64,000 nt of DNA. It comes from Phytoactinopolyspora limicola. Its GTDB lineage: Bacteria; Actinomycetota; Actinomycetes; Jiangellales; Jiangellaceae. The stretch is from assembly GCF_011320225.1 (NCBI RefSeq), contig NZ_JAAOEN010000003.1:62001-126000 (forward strand), written 5' to 3'. A program made the translations under genes and the position numbers. Below the pieces are notes generated by a model that saw only the letters and a program-made list of their open reading frames with translations, searched no databases and was not told the DNA's origin. Shown here one piece after another: positions 53,985-62,305 of the stretch (position 1 is the first letter of the stretch; each line of letters begins with the position of its first letter).

Positions 53985-53986
53985 GA

Positions 53987-54460
53987 TCAGGGACGCTCGA
54001 CGACCGTGTCACTGCCAGCTTCGTCGTCCTCGTCGAGCCACTCGACCGGCTGCGAGCCCAGACCCGCGGCGATTGCCGTGGCCGTCTCGCGCCAGCTGGT
54101 GAGCTTGGCGATCGCCAAGTGCGGCTGATGCGTCGAGAAGGATGCGCGCGCGGCGTCGATGAGGTCTCGAGCGCATTCTTGCCGGTCTTCAGCGCTCAGC
54201 GCGTACATCCATGGGTACCGGCTAGCCATGCGTTCGGTCAGGGGGCCGTCATCGAGCGTCACCGTGATGAGCGTGGCCGCGATGTGCAGGAGTTCGGCCC
54301 GGGCGTCGGCTTCGCGTTTGGACATGAGCACCAGGGACTCGCCGTCGCGGCGGGTCACCGTGACAGGGTGGTCCTCTGCCTCGGCGAAGACCTCGGCGGA
54401 GTGCTTGCTCAGGTCCGAGGAGCGCCGGATGGCCGCGGGGAAGTCAGCTGCGAGTGTCAT
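53987..54460 (-). CDS. Phd/YefM-type antitoxin with C-terminal extension
   Basis: 157 aa, nearly twice a classical YefM. Residues 1-55 show the Phd/YefM pattern: AAIRRSSDLSKHSAEVFAEAEDHPVTVTRRDGESLVLMSKREADAR. The extension (about 56-157) is helical and ends acidic (DEDDEAGSDTVVERP). It should bind and neutralise the downstream RelE-like toxin and repress the pair. ATG 54460 lies next to a TATAAAAA promoter-like sequence and a TTCCG/CGGAA dyad. Confidence 0.75.
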   Translation of the reverse strand: MTLAADFPAAIRRSSDLSKHSAEVFAEAEDHPVTVTRRDGESLVLMSKREADARAELLHIAATLITVTLDDGPLTERMASRYPWMYALSAEDRQECARDLIDAARASFSTHQPHLAIAKLTSWRETATAIAAGLGSQPVEWLDEDDEAGSDTVVERP

Positions 54461-54473
54461 GGTTTTTATAGTA

Positions 54474-54491
54474 TTCCGATCGTGTTCGGAA
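54474..54491. promoter_or_regulatory. candidate autoregulatory site of the TA pair
   Basis: TTCCG-ATCGTGTT-CGGAA dyad just upstream of the antitoxin start, next to an AT-rich TATAAAAACC tract (minus strand) rare in this GC-rich window. Confidence 0.5.
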
Positions 54492-54583
54492 GTCCAACAA
54501 GTGGGTCGGCACTGCGCAGCCTGCGCTGACGGGTAGACGCTCGCGGCGAGGAGACGAGGGCTGCGGCGCAGGCTGCGGCGCGC

Positions 54584-55057
54584 CTATTGCGGCGGGTCGC
54601 CGTCGAACACCGACAGCGGTGCCTCGACGCCCTCCTCGCGCGGGCCCATCCCGAGGATGCCACCGAGCAGCACAACCAGCCCGATGATGCACAGCCACAC
54701 ACCACCGGACAGCTCACTTGTCTGCCAGTTGCCGTCGATCATCCGCATCACCGTCCACAGCACGAAGGTCACCGCGCCGATCAGCCAGGCCAAGCCGAGG
54801 ATGAACCGGAACCGCAACACCGCGCCGAGCAGGCCCAAGGCGCCGACCACGGCCAATGGGGCGGCCACCGAGCCCCAGTACGCCGTGGCCGTACCCGCGG
54901 GGCTGGCCTGGAACAGTTGCTGTAGCGGCCAGTCCTGAGGCCCCTCATCCCCGTACCAGGCGGGATAGACGCTGATGGAGACGGTGAGAGCGCCCAGCAG
55001 AGCGATGCCCGCACCGATCCACCGCCGGGGCGAAGTGATCCATTGGTTCACATGCAC
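54584..55057 (-). CDS. four-TM membrane protein of unknown function
   Basis: About 157 aa from GTG 55057 (GTG 55051 also possible; no strong ribosome-binding site). N-terminus VHVNQWITSPRRWIGAG, TM at about 15-35, three more TM (about 60-140), ending in an acidic tail (GPREEGVEAPLSVFDGDPPQ). An outward-facing loop with YPAWYGDEGPQDW sits after TM1. No family recognised. Divergent from dxs across about 127 bp. Confidence 0.6.
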   Translation of the reverse strand: MHVNQWITSPRRWIGAGIALLGALTVSISVYPAWYGDEGPQDWPLQQLFQASPAGTATAYWGSVAAPLAVVGALGLLGAVLRFRFILGLAWLIGAVTFVLWTVMRMIDGNWQTSELSGGVWLCIIGLVVLLGGILGMGPREEGVEAPLSVFDGDPPQ

Positions 55058-55184
55058 TACCGTTGCACATTTGTGGGCACGGCGGCATCTTGAATGGCCC
55101 AGGGCAGGGTGCGTAGGCCGCCGATGACCTGACCGGTTCAGCACATAGGATGGCGCCGTAGTCCGGTAGAGGAGGCGAGGCGCG

Positions 55185-57113
55185 TTGGGCGTGCTCGAAC
55201 GGGTGAATGAGCCCCGAGACTTGCGGAGTCTGTCGGCGGCCGAACTCGACACACTGGCCGCGGAGATCCGCGACCTGATCGTGCGCACGGTGTCGCGTAC
55301 CGCCGGGCATTTGGGCCCCAACCTGGGGGTCGTCGAGCTCACCATCGCCATGCACCGGGTCTTCGACTCGCCGCGCGACCCCATCATCTTCGACGTCGGG
55401 CACCAGTCGTATGTGCACAAGCTGCTGACCGGCCGCGTGGACCGGTTCGACACCCTCCGGTCCAAGGGTGGGCTGTCGGGCTACCCGAGCCGGGCGGAGA
55501 GCGCCCATGACTGGGTAGAGAACTCACACGCGTCCACCGCGCTGTCGCATGCCGACGGCATGGCGAAGGCATTCGCGGTGCGCGGCGAGCGGGACCGCAC
55601 CGTGGTGGCTCTCGTCGGCGACGGCGCGCTCACCGGCGGCATGTCCTGGGAGGCGCTCAACAACATCGCGGGCGACGCCCCCACCGACCCGAACAAACGT
55701 CCGCTGGTCATCGTGGTGAACGACAACGGCCGTTCGTACTCGCCGACGGTGGGCGGCTTGGCCCGGCACCTGTTCGGATTGCGCACGGACCCGCGGTACG
55801 AGCAGGCACTCGATCTCGTCAAACGGTCCTTGAACCGCACCCCGCTGGTAGGCCATGCGACGTACGAAGCCCTGCACGGGCTGAAGAAGGGGTTGAAGGA
55901 CCTGCTGGCGCCGCAGGGAATGTTCGAGGACCTCGGGCTCAAGTACATCGGGCCGGTCGACGGCCATGACCGCGATGCCGTCGAGCACGCGCTCACCCAG
56001 GCCAAACGGTTCGGTGGCCCGGTCATCGTGCACTGCTTGACGCAGAAGGGCCACGGGTACGACGTCGCGGTGCGAGACGAGGTCGACCACATGCACAGCC
56101 CGTCGGCGTTCGATCCCCTCACCGGCGAACCCACCGGCCGCTCCGGTCGCGCGCTCACCCACACGTTCAGCGAGGCGCTCGTAGCCGCCGGGCGCCGACG
56201 GCCCGACGTCGTCGCCATCACGGCGGCCATGTTGTGCCCCACCGGCTTGGAGGCGTTCGCGCGGGCCTTCCCGGACCGCACGTTCGACGTCGGGATCGCC
56301 GAGCAGCATGCGGTCACGTCGGCCACCGGCATGGCCCTGGCCGGCCTGCATCCGGTGGTGGCTATCTACTCGACCTTCCTCAACCGGGCATTCGACCAAG
56401 TCTTGATGGACTGTGCGCTGCACCAGACCGGGGTGACGTTCGTCCTCGATCGGGCCGGCATCACCGGCCCGGACGGCGCATCACACCACGGGATGTGGGA
56501 CATGTCCATCCTCCAGGTGGTACCCGGCCTGCGCCTGGCGGCGCCGCGTGATGCCACGCAGCTCGTGGAGCAGTTCGACGAGGCGCTGGAGGTCGCCGAC
56601 GCACCGACCGTGGTCCGGTTCCCGGGTAAGGAGTCGGCCGAGATCGAGGTCCCGGCCCTCGAACGGGCAGGCACATGTGACGTCTTGGCCCGAGGCGAAG
56701 CGGCGGATGTGCTGTTGGTGGCGGTCGGCGCGATGGCGGCGGCGGGCGTCGAGGCGGCCGAGCGGTTGCGGGCCCAGGGGGTGGGGGTCACCGTCGTCGA
56801 CCCCCGGTGGGTCAAACCCCTCGACGAGGTGCTCGTGCGGTGGGCCGGCGAGCATCGGCTCGTCGTCACCGCGGAGGACAACACCAGGGTCGGCGGTGTC
56901 GGTGCGTCGTTGGCGCAACTGATCCGCGACCACGGCGTCGACGTCCCGGTCCACAATTTCGGCATCCCAGCGCAGTTCCTCGATCATGGCAAACGAGCCG
57001 GCGTCCTCGATGAGTTGGGCCTCACCGGGCAAGGTTTGGCGCGGGAGATTTCCGGGCTGGTTGCCGCGCTGGAGTCCAACGAGTCGATGCCGTCACCCAG
57101 CGGAACGGTGTAG
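55185..57113 (+). CDS. dxs: 1-deoxy-D-xylulose-5-phosphate synthase
   Basis: 642 aa from TTG 55185, preceded by GAGGAGGCGAGG (GTG 55191 is an alternative). Thiamine-diphosphate site [18 protein letters not shown] plus [26 protein letters not shown]; transketolase-like [16 protein letters not shown] with catalytic Glu; [18 protein letters not shown]. It condenses pyruvate and glyceraldehyde-3-P to DXP, the first step of the MEP isoprenoid route. Followed after 2 bp by an AI-2E family permease gene. Confidence 0.96.
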   Translation: MGVLERVNEPRDLRSLSAAELDTLAAEIRDLIVRTVSRTAGHLGPNLGVVELTIAMHRVFDSPRDPIIFDVGHQSYVHKLLTGRVDRFDTLRSKGGLSGYPSRAESAHDWVENSHASTALSHADGMAKAFAVRGERDRTVVALVGDGALTGGMSWEALNNIAGDAPTDPNKRPLVIVVNDNGRSYSPTVGGLARHLFGLRTDPRYEQALDLVKRSLNRTPLVGHATYEALHGLKKGLKDLLAPQGMFEDLGLKYIGPVDGHDRDAVEHALTQAKRFGGPVIVHCLTQKGHGYDVAVRDEVDHMHSPSAFDPLTGEPTGRSGRALTHTFSEALVAAGRRRPDVVAITAAMLCPTGLEAFARAFPDRTFDVGIAEQHAVTSATGMALAGLHPVVAIYSTFLNRAFDQVLMDCALHQTGVTFVLDRAGITGPDGASHHGMWDMSILQVVPGLRLAAPRDATQLVEQFDEALEVADAPTVVRFPGKESAEIEVPALERAGTCDVLARGEAADVLLVAVGAMAAAGVEAAERLRAQGVGVTVVDPRWVKPLDEVLVRWAGEHRLVVTAEDNTRVGGVGASLAQLIRDHGVDVPVHNFGIPAQFLDHGKRAGVLDELGLTGQGLAREISGLVAALESNESMPSPSGTV

Positions 57114-57115
57114 GC

Positions 57116-58408
57116 GTGCCCAAACTCATCGGCCGACGGCACAACAAACACGACACCAACGGGCCGCACCACGAAGGTGCCGACTGGCTCCAGCGCGAGG
57201 GTGCGGTGGCCTGGCGGCTGCTGGGTATCGGGTTGGTGATCGCCGCCTCGGTGTACCTGGTCATGCAGATCAAGTTCATTGCCATGGCGGTCGTCCTGGG
57301 TTTCGCCATGGTCTCGCTGCTGTGGCCGCTGGCGCGATGGCTGCGTTCGTACAAGATCCCCGCGGTGTTCGCGTCGTTGATCTCGGTTCTGCTCTTTCTG
57401 GGTTTCTTCTCGGGGATCGTCTTTTTCGTCGTCTACGAAGTCATCGAATCGTGGGACGACATGGTCCGGTCGGTCACCGGCGCCGTGCAGGAGTTCACGG
57501 AGTGGTTCGAGGAGGGGCCGTTCGGCCTTGATACGGGCAACATTCAGGATCTGCTGGACGACGTCCAAGACCAACTGGGTGACGTCCTCAGCGGGGTCGG
57601 GCAGGCCGCGGCCACCGGTATCACCCTGGTCGGCAACTTCGCCGCCGTCCTCCTGATCGCGATCTTCTTCACGATCTTCGCGTTGACCAGCGGTGACAAG
57701 CTGTGGGAACAGTTCGTTCGGACTCTACGGCCAGAGCACCAGGCGCCGGCACACGTGGCGTTCAAGGCGTCGATGAAGACCACCGGCAACTGGTTCTACG
57801 CCTCCACGGTGACGGGTCTGGTCGACGGGTTCTTCATCGGGCTCGGCCTGTTGATTCTCGACGTTCCGCTGGCCGTCCCGATCGGTGCCCTGACGTTCGT
57901 GATGGGATACGTGCCACTCGTCGGCGCCACCCTGGCCGGTGCGTTCGCGGTGATGGTGGCGTTCTTCTCCGGCGGCCTGAGCACCGCTATCTGGGCGCTG
58001 TTGATCGTGTTGGCGGTGCAGCAGATCGAAGGCAACGTCCTGTCGCCGCTGCTGATGTCGCGGGCGGTCCGGTTCCACCCGTTGATCACGCTGGTGCTCA
58101 CCACCGGAGCGGGATTCGCGTTCGGTCTGGTGGGGCTGTTCCTGGCGATTCCGGTGGCTGGAGCGATCACCGCGGCGATCATCGGTTGGCGGCGAAAGAT
58201 GCGGGAGCAGGAGGCCGCACACAAGGAGGCCATGGATATAGAGGCCGCCGAACGAGAGGCCAGCGAGGTGGGGATGCCCGGTGCGCGCGTGCCCGAGGTC
58301 GACGACGACGATCTCGTGGGCTCCCAGCCGGTCACGGAGCGGCGCGACGAGGCTGGTGACACCGGACATAACACGAGGTCGTCGCCGCCTGAGCAGGGCG
58401 GGGACTAG
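57116..58408 (+). CDS. AI-2E family transporter (PerM/YdiK-like)
   Basis: 430 aa from GTG 57116, 2 bp after dxs. About eight TM segments in the PerM pattern: LGFAMVSLLWPLARWLRSYKIPAVFASLISVLLFLGF, a central amphipathic region (about 110-160), FVMGYVPLVGATLAGAFAVMVAF and QQIEGNVLSPLLMSRAVRFHPLITL. A charged cytoplasmic tail (about 355-430) follows. Substrates of this family are mostly unknown (AI-2 or Na+/H+ exchange reported for some). Confidence 0.9.
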   Translation: MPKLIGRRHNKHDTNGPHHEGADWLQREGAVAWRLLGIGLVIAASVYLVMQIKFIAMAVVLGFAMVSLLWPLARWLRSYKIPAVFASLISVLLFLGFFSGIVFFVVYEVIESWDDMVRSVTGAVQEFTEWFEEGPFGLDTGNIQDLLDDVQDQLGDVLSGVGQAAATGITLVGNFAAVLLIAIFFTIFALTSGDKLWEQFVRTLRPEHQAPAHVAFKASMKTTGNWFYASTVTGLVDGFFIGLGLLILDVPLAVPIGALTFVMGYVPLVGATLAGAFAVMVAFFSGGLSTAIWALLIVLAVQQIEGNVLSPLLMSRAVRFHPLITLVLTTGAGFAFGLVGLFLAIPVAGAITAAIIGWRRKMREQEAAHKEAMDIEAAEREASEVGMPGARVPEVDDDDLVGSQPVTERRDEAGDTGHNTRSSPPEQGGD

Positions 58409-58446
58409 CTCGGCAGCGTTGTGGTTCCAGGTGTCGCTCGAGGGTC

Positions 58447-58511
58447 TTGACAAGCCTATGGTGGCCCGGTAGACACTAAACCAGCAATTTGGCAGGGACC
58501 TTTCCTAATTG
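58447..58511 (+). promoter_or_regulatory. promoter and ROK-like operator of GH20 gene
   Basis: TTGACA at 58447-58452, 17-bp spacer, TAGACA at 58470-58475 as a -10-like element; then a 27-bp imperfect dyad at 58485-58511, CAATT-TGG-N11-CCTAATTG. The GG-N11-CC core matches the ROK operators at 20695-20717 and 19406-19426. Its position just after the expected start suits repression. Nothing else is seen in the 58409-58729 gap. Confidence 0.6.
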
Positions 58512-58729
58512 ATCGGTTGCCATGTCCGCGGAGCCTTCGCCCGTCACCGTCGACGGCCGGACGCGCCGATCGGAAGCATGAGTAGCCGACGGGGCAGCGT
58601 GCCTGCCGATATGGCCCGCAAGCACTGAGCCGGCGTGTGCGTGCGTGGTCTGTTGGTCCTGATGTCCGTCGATCTCTCCTTCCCTCGTCGCACGTGTCTA
58701 CCCGGTCTCCCCATCGAGAGGGCCAAGCG

Positions 58730-61594
58730 ATGAAATCCCCGGTCAGATCATCCATTCCACGCCTGCTGGCTGCGACCGGCTTGGCTGGTGCGTTGGTAGT
58801 CGCCAGCGTCGCCACCAGCGCCGGCGACGACCAGCAGGGAAGCTGTTACCCCACACCAACCGACCTGCTGATCACCTTCCAGCCGGTCGAGCATTCCAGC
58901 GGTGCGACGTCGGTGCGTACCGCATTGACGATCCACAACAACGACACCAGTTGCGCCCTGGACGACAATTGGGAGTTGTTCTTCAACTTCGTCCGTCCAC
59001 CAACGGCGATCGTCAACGACGACGCCCGGCAGGAACTCGCCGATCAGGGCCTCGAGGTGAGCCGGGCCGACGCCGCGGACAGCGGCGACTACTACGTCAT
59101 CCGGCCCACCGACACCTTCGACGCCGTCGACCCGGGTGAGCGGCGCGAGGTAGATTTCCTGGTCCAGCTCTGGACCATTCACAAGACCGACGCCCCGCAG
59201 GGGTATCACATCTCCTACGACGGCGGACCGCCCCATTGGGTGCCTGGCAAGGCGTTGCTCGATCCAACCGACCCGGCACAGACCACCGCCTTCTCCGGCG
59301 ACGTACGCCCGGTCGAGTCGGCGGCGAGCCGGTTCGAGGAGAACACCACCGAGCTCATCGACCTGGAGCTGGCCGACCGGATCCAGCCGCGTCCGCTCTC
59401 CGCCACCGAGGGTCAGGGCACGCTGAAGCTGGACGACCGGTACGACATCCGGCACCCGGGACAGCTCAGCGGTGAAGCCGACTATCTCCGTTCGGCCTTG
59501 ACCGATGTCCTCGACGGAGACTTCCCCCGCCACGAAGGCAAGAAGAAGCGGATCATCGACCTGTCGATCGACCCATATCTCGACGTCGACGGGGACGGAG
59601 ACCCGGACCCGGAGGGTTACACCCTCGACATCGGCACACACGACATCCACATCGTCGGCGCCGACGCGGCGGGTGTCCTCTACGGCATCCAAACGCTACG
59701 CCAGTTGATCCCGGTCGACGTCTACGAGCAGGCGGCGTCGGGCACCAAAGCCAAGCGGGCCGAGATCCCGCGGGCCAGCATCGCCGATGCGCCCCTGTTC
59801 GGATTCCGGGGTCTACACATCGACGTCGGCCGGCACTTCGAGAGCAAAGAAACGATCTTGAAGTTCCTGGACCTGATGTCCTTCACCAAGCTGAACCAGC
59901 TCCACTTCGGCATCACGAACGACGAAGGCTGGCGGCTGGAGATCCCGGGCCTGCCCGAGCTGACCGACTTCGGAGCGCGCCGCGGATTCGACCTCGACGA
60001 GGTGGAAATGCTGCACCTGGGTATGGGATCGGGCAACGATCTCCTACCCGGCGACAACATCGAAGGCAAACCCGCCGACCGCCAGGAGGCCAACCTCGGC
60101 CGGGTCCCGACGTTCCAGGGTATGGAGCAGGCCACGGCCAACCTCGTCGGCAAAGGCAGCGGTCATTACACCGCCGACGACTTCGTCGAGATCCTCGAGT
60201 ATGCCGCCGAACGACACATCGACGTCTACCCGGAGCTGAACTTCCCGGCCCACGCCCGCTCCTCGGTGCAGGCCATGGAGCGGCGCTACGAGCGGCTCAA
60301 GGACGAAGACCCGGAGGCGGCCGAAGAGTTCCGGCTGATCGACCCGGACGACACCACCGAAACCCGCAGCGTGCAGCTCTACAACGACAACCTGATCAAC
60401 CCCTGCCGGGACAGCACATACACGTTCCTGCAGAAGGTCGTCGACGAAGTGGCGGAGATGTACGACGAAGCGGGGTTGGAGCTCACCAGGATCCACCTCG
60501 GTGCCGACGAACCGCCGAGAGACCCGGACCGCAACATGTGGGCCGCGTTCTCGCCGATCTGCCAGGAGAACCCGGAGACGGCCGGCAAGGACGACGACGA
60601 GCTGTGGGACATGTTCGTCACGAAGTGGAACGACATCGCGCTCAGCGCCGCGACGGCAACCACGGGATGGGAAGAAGTCCTGACCGTCGGCGACGCTCCG
60701 ATGCTCGACAACTTCGCCCCGATGGCGTGGCAGAACGTGTGGGGCTGGGGGCTGGAAGAGCTCGCCTACCGGTACGCCAACGAAGGCCGCGAGGTCATCC
60801 TGGCCCACGCCACCGCGTTGTACCTGGACCTGGCGTACAACAAGGATCCAGATGAGCCCGGCTACTACTGGGCCAACTACATCGACGAGGAGAACACCTT
60901 CACCTACCAGCCGTTCGACGTCTATTCCACGGCCACCGTCGACCGCTGGGGCAACCCGTTCACCCCGAACCCCGACTGGGAGCAGTTGACCGAAGAAGGC
61001 AAGGGAAACATCCTCGGCATCGAAGCCCAAATGTGGGGAGAGAACGCCAAGGCGCCTGAGATCCGCGAATATCAGGCGTTCCCACGGCTGCTGGGCGTGG
61101 CGGAGCGGGCCTGGGTGCGCGACATCCCGAGTCCCGAGGAGATGCCACAGCACTGGGACGTGTGGTTGAACACACTCAGCCAGGTAACCCTGCCGCTGCT
61201 GTCGTACTACCAGGTTGTGGGCCTGCCCGACGTCGGCGTCAACTACCGCATCCCGCTGCCGGGAGCCGAGATCGACGACGACGGCCTGCTGACGGCCAAC
61301 GTGCGGTACCCCGGGTTCACGATCCAGTACTCCAGCACGGGTGGACGGCACTGGCAGACCTACCCGGGTACCACGCCGGTCGGTTCGTCGGCCCTGGTGC
61401 GCACCGTTGCACCCGACGGTCGGACCAGCCGCATCGCGCCGGTGGACGTCGAGCACTGGGAGCCGGGCACGCCGTACCACGCGTGGTCGGTGGTGAATCA
61501 CCAGGGAGAGCTGTTCAACGCGCGGCAGCCGCACATCTCCGTGCCGGGCTCGACGCCGGACGTCTCACCGGAGTTGTGGACACTACTGCAGTGA
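58730..61594 (+). CDS. secreted GH20 beta-N-acetylhexosaminidase with chitin-binding domain
   Basis: 954 aa from ATG 58730 (GAGAGGG upstream). Signal peptide at about 1-35 (LLAATGLAGALVVASVATSAG). Then an N-terminal CHB_HEX-like carbohydrate-binding domain (about 40-200), a GH20b region (about 205-340), the GH20 barrel (about 345-800: GLHIDVGRHF, LHFGITNDEGWRLEIP, catalytic Asp-Glu in RIHLGADEP), a chitobiase C-terminal-like domain, and a CBM5/12-type chitin-binding end (about 905-954: WEPGTPYHAWSVVNHQG and final WTLLQ). It releases GlcNAc or GalNAc from chitooligosaccharides outside the cell. A ROK-like operator lies upstream. Confidence 0.93.
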   Translation: MKSPVRSSIPRLLAATGLAGALVVASVATSAGDDQQGSCYPTPTDLLITFQPVEHSSGATSVRTALTIHNNDTSCALDDNWELFFNFVRPPTAIVNDDARQELADQGLEVSRADAADSGDYYVIRPTDTFDAVDPGERREVDFLVQLWTIHKTDAPQGYHISYDGGPPHWVPGKALLDPTDPAQTTAFSGDVRPVESAASRFEENTTELIDLELADRIQPRPLSATEGQGTLKLDDRYDIRHPGQLSGEADYLRSALTDVLDGDFPRHEGKKKRIIDLSIDPYLDVDGDGDPDPEGYTLDIGTHDIHIVGADAAGVLYGIQTLRQLIPVDVYEQAASGTKAKRAEIPRASIADAPLFGFRGLHIDVGRHFESKETILKFLDLMSFTKLNQLHFGITNDEGWRLEIPGLPELTDFGARRGFDLDEVEMLHLGMGSGNDLLPGDNIEGKPADRQEANLGRVPTFQGMEQATANLVGKGSGHYTADDFVEILEYAAERHIDVYPELNFPAHARSSVQAMERRYERLKDEDPEAAEEFRLIDPDDTTETRSVQLYNDNLINPCRDSTYTFLQKVVDEVAEMYDEAGLELTRIHLGADEPPRDPDRNMWAAFSPICQENPETAGKDDDELWDMFVTKWNDIALSAATATTGWEEVLTVGDAPMLDNFAPMAWQNVWGWGLEELAYRYANEGREVILAHATALYLDLAYNKDPDEPGYYWANYIDEENTFTYQPFDVYSTATVDRWGNPFTPNPDWEQLTEEGKGNILGIEAQMWGENAKAPEIREYQAFPRLLGVAERAWVRDIPSPEEMPQHWDVWLNTLSQVTLPLLSYYQVVGLPDVGVNYRIPLPGAEIDDDGLLTANVRYPGFTIQYSSTGGRHWQTYPGTTPVGSSALVRTVAPDGRTSRIAPVDVEHWEPGTPYHAWSVVNHQGELFNARQPHISVPGSTPDVSPELWTLLQ

Positions 61595-61637
61595 ACGTGA
61601 TATTGGCTCAGGTATCTAGAATGGAGTAACCATCCCC

Positions 61638-61677
61638 AGAGGGCGGGGCTGCTCGTGACCGGGCGGCCCCGCCCTCT
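61638..61677 (+). terminator. terminator of GH20 gene
   Basis: AGAGGGCGGGGC (61638-61649) pairs perfectly with GCCCCGCCCTCT (61666-61677) around a 16-nt loop, 43 bp after the stop. Confidence 0.75.
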
Positions 61678-61700
61678 CCCGCTTCACCCACCCCCGTTGT

Positions 61701-61732
61701 GCACCTGATCTCCGTTTTGTCACCTGATCGTT
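61701..61732 (+). repeat. block C left terminal inverted repeat (32 bp)
   Basis: Starts GCACCTGATCTCCGTTTTG, then TCACCTGATCGTT; exact complement of 62266-62297. It differs from block B at three positions, which are changed in both ends of block C. Confidence 0.93.
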
Positions 61733-61803
61733 CCTGGCGGGGCGATCAGGTGTGCTGAGCGCGGGCGACGGGACACGCCGCCGATCCCGGTGCGACCTCG
61801 CGC

Positions 61804-61871
61804 ACTTCGCTACCGCCAGATGGTGTTCAAGCCCGAATCCGGCCCCTAACACCATCTGGCGGTAGCGAAGT
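61804..61871. repeat. 24-bp-arm hairpin of the GCTACCGCCA family (block C)
   Basis: ACTTCGCTACCGCCAGATGG plus TGTT (61804-61827) pairs perfectly with 61848-61871; 20-nt loop with GCCCGAATCCGG. The TGTT/AACA extension replaces the CG/CG end of the block A stem, so pairing is kept. Confidence 0.92.
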
Positions 61872-62265
61872 CCGAGACAGGGCAGCCCGGCCCCCTACCG
61901 CAAAAGGAAACGTGCTGATCTCCCGGCAACAACAAGGAGCCTTGCTGCGGCATTCGCTCCGGGCACAAGGAGGCTTACTGTCGCCAGGGCAACAACAAGG
62001 AGGCTTACTGCACACGGCGCCTCGCCATAAGGACGCTTGTTACAGCCCCGCCACCATGACGACGGCCGGCCCCGCGGTGACGGTCATACACGTCCACAAA
62101 TGGTGAGCAGAACGGCGCGGTGGGCACTATGACGATCAGATGCACGACTAGCCACCACAACGACTTTTCGGCATCTGATCCTTAGAGCGTCCGCATGGTG
62201 GAGGCGATCAGGTGCAGCACACCGCGCCGCGCCCCGTCGTTCCGACACCTGATCGCCCCGGCAGA

Positions 62266-62297
62266 AACGATCAGGTGACAAAACGGAGATCAGGTGC
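62266..62297 (-). repeat. block C right terminal inverted repeat (32 bp)
   Basis: Exact complement of 61701-61732; ends 9 bp before the stop of the fadJ-like gene. Confidence 0.93.
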
Positions 62298-62305
62298 GCA
62301 AGGGG

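Larger units (their letters stand above)
61701..62297. repeat. composite intergenic repeat, block C
   Basis: Fills the gap between the convergent GH20 and fadJ-like genes. Perfect 32-bp terminal inverted repeats (61701-61732, 62266-62297), a 24-bp-arm hairpin (61804-61871), CAACAACAAGGAG boxes (about 61925, 61965, 61988), a TAAGGACGCTTGTTAC box (about 62027), and a dyad tail (62131-62297) that follows block B 28090-28259 in motif order. Nine GATCAG(A/G)TG-type sites. No coding sequence. Confidence 0.9.
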
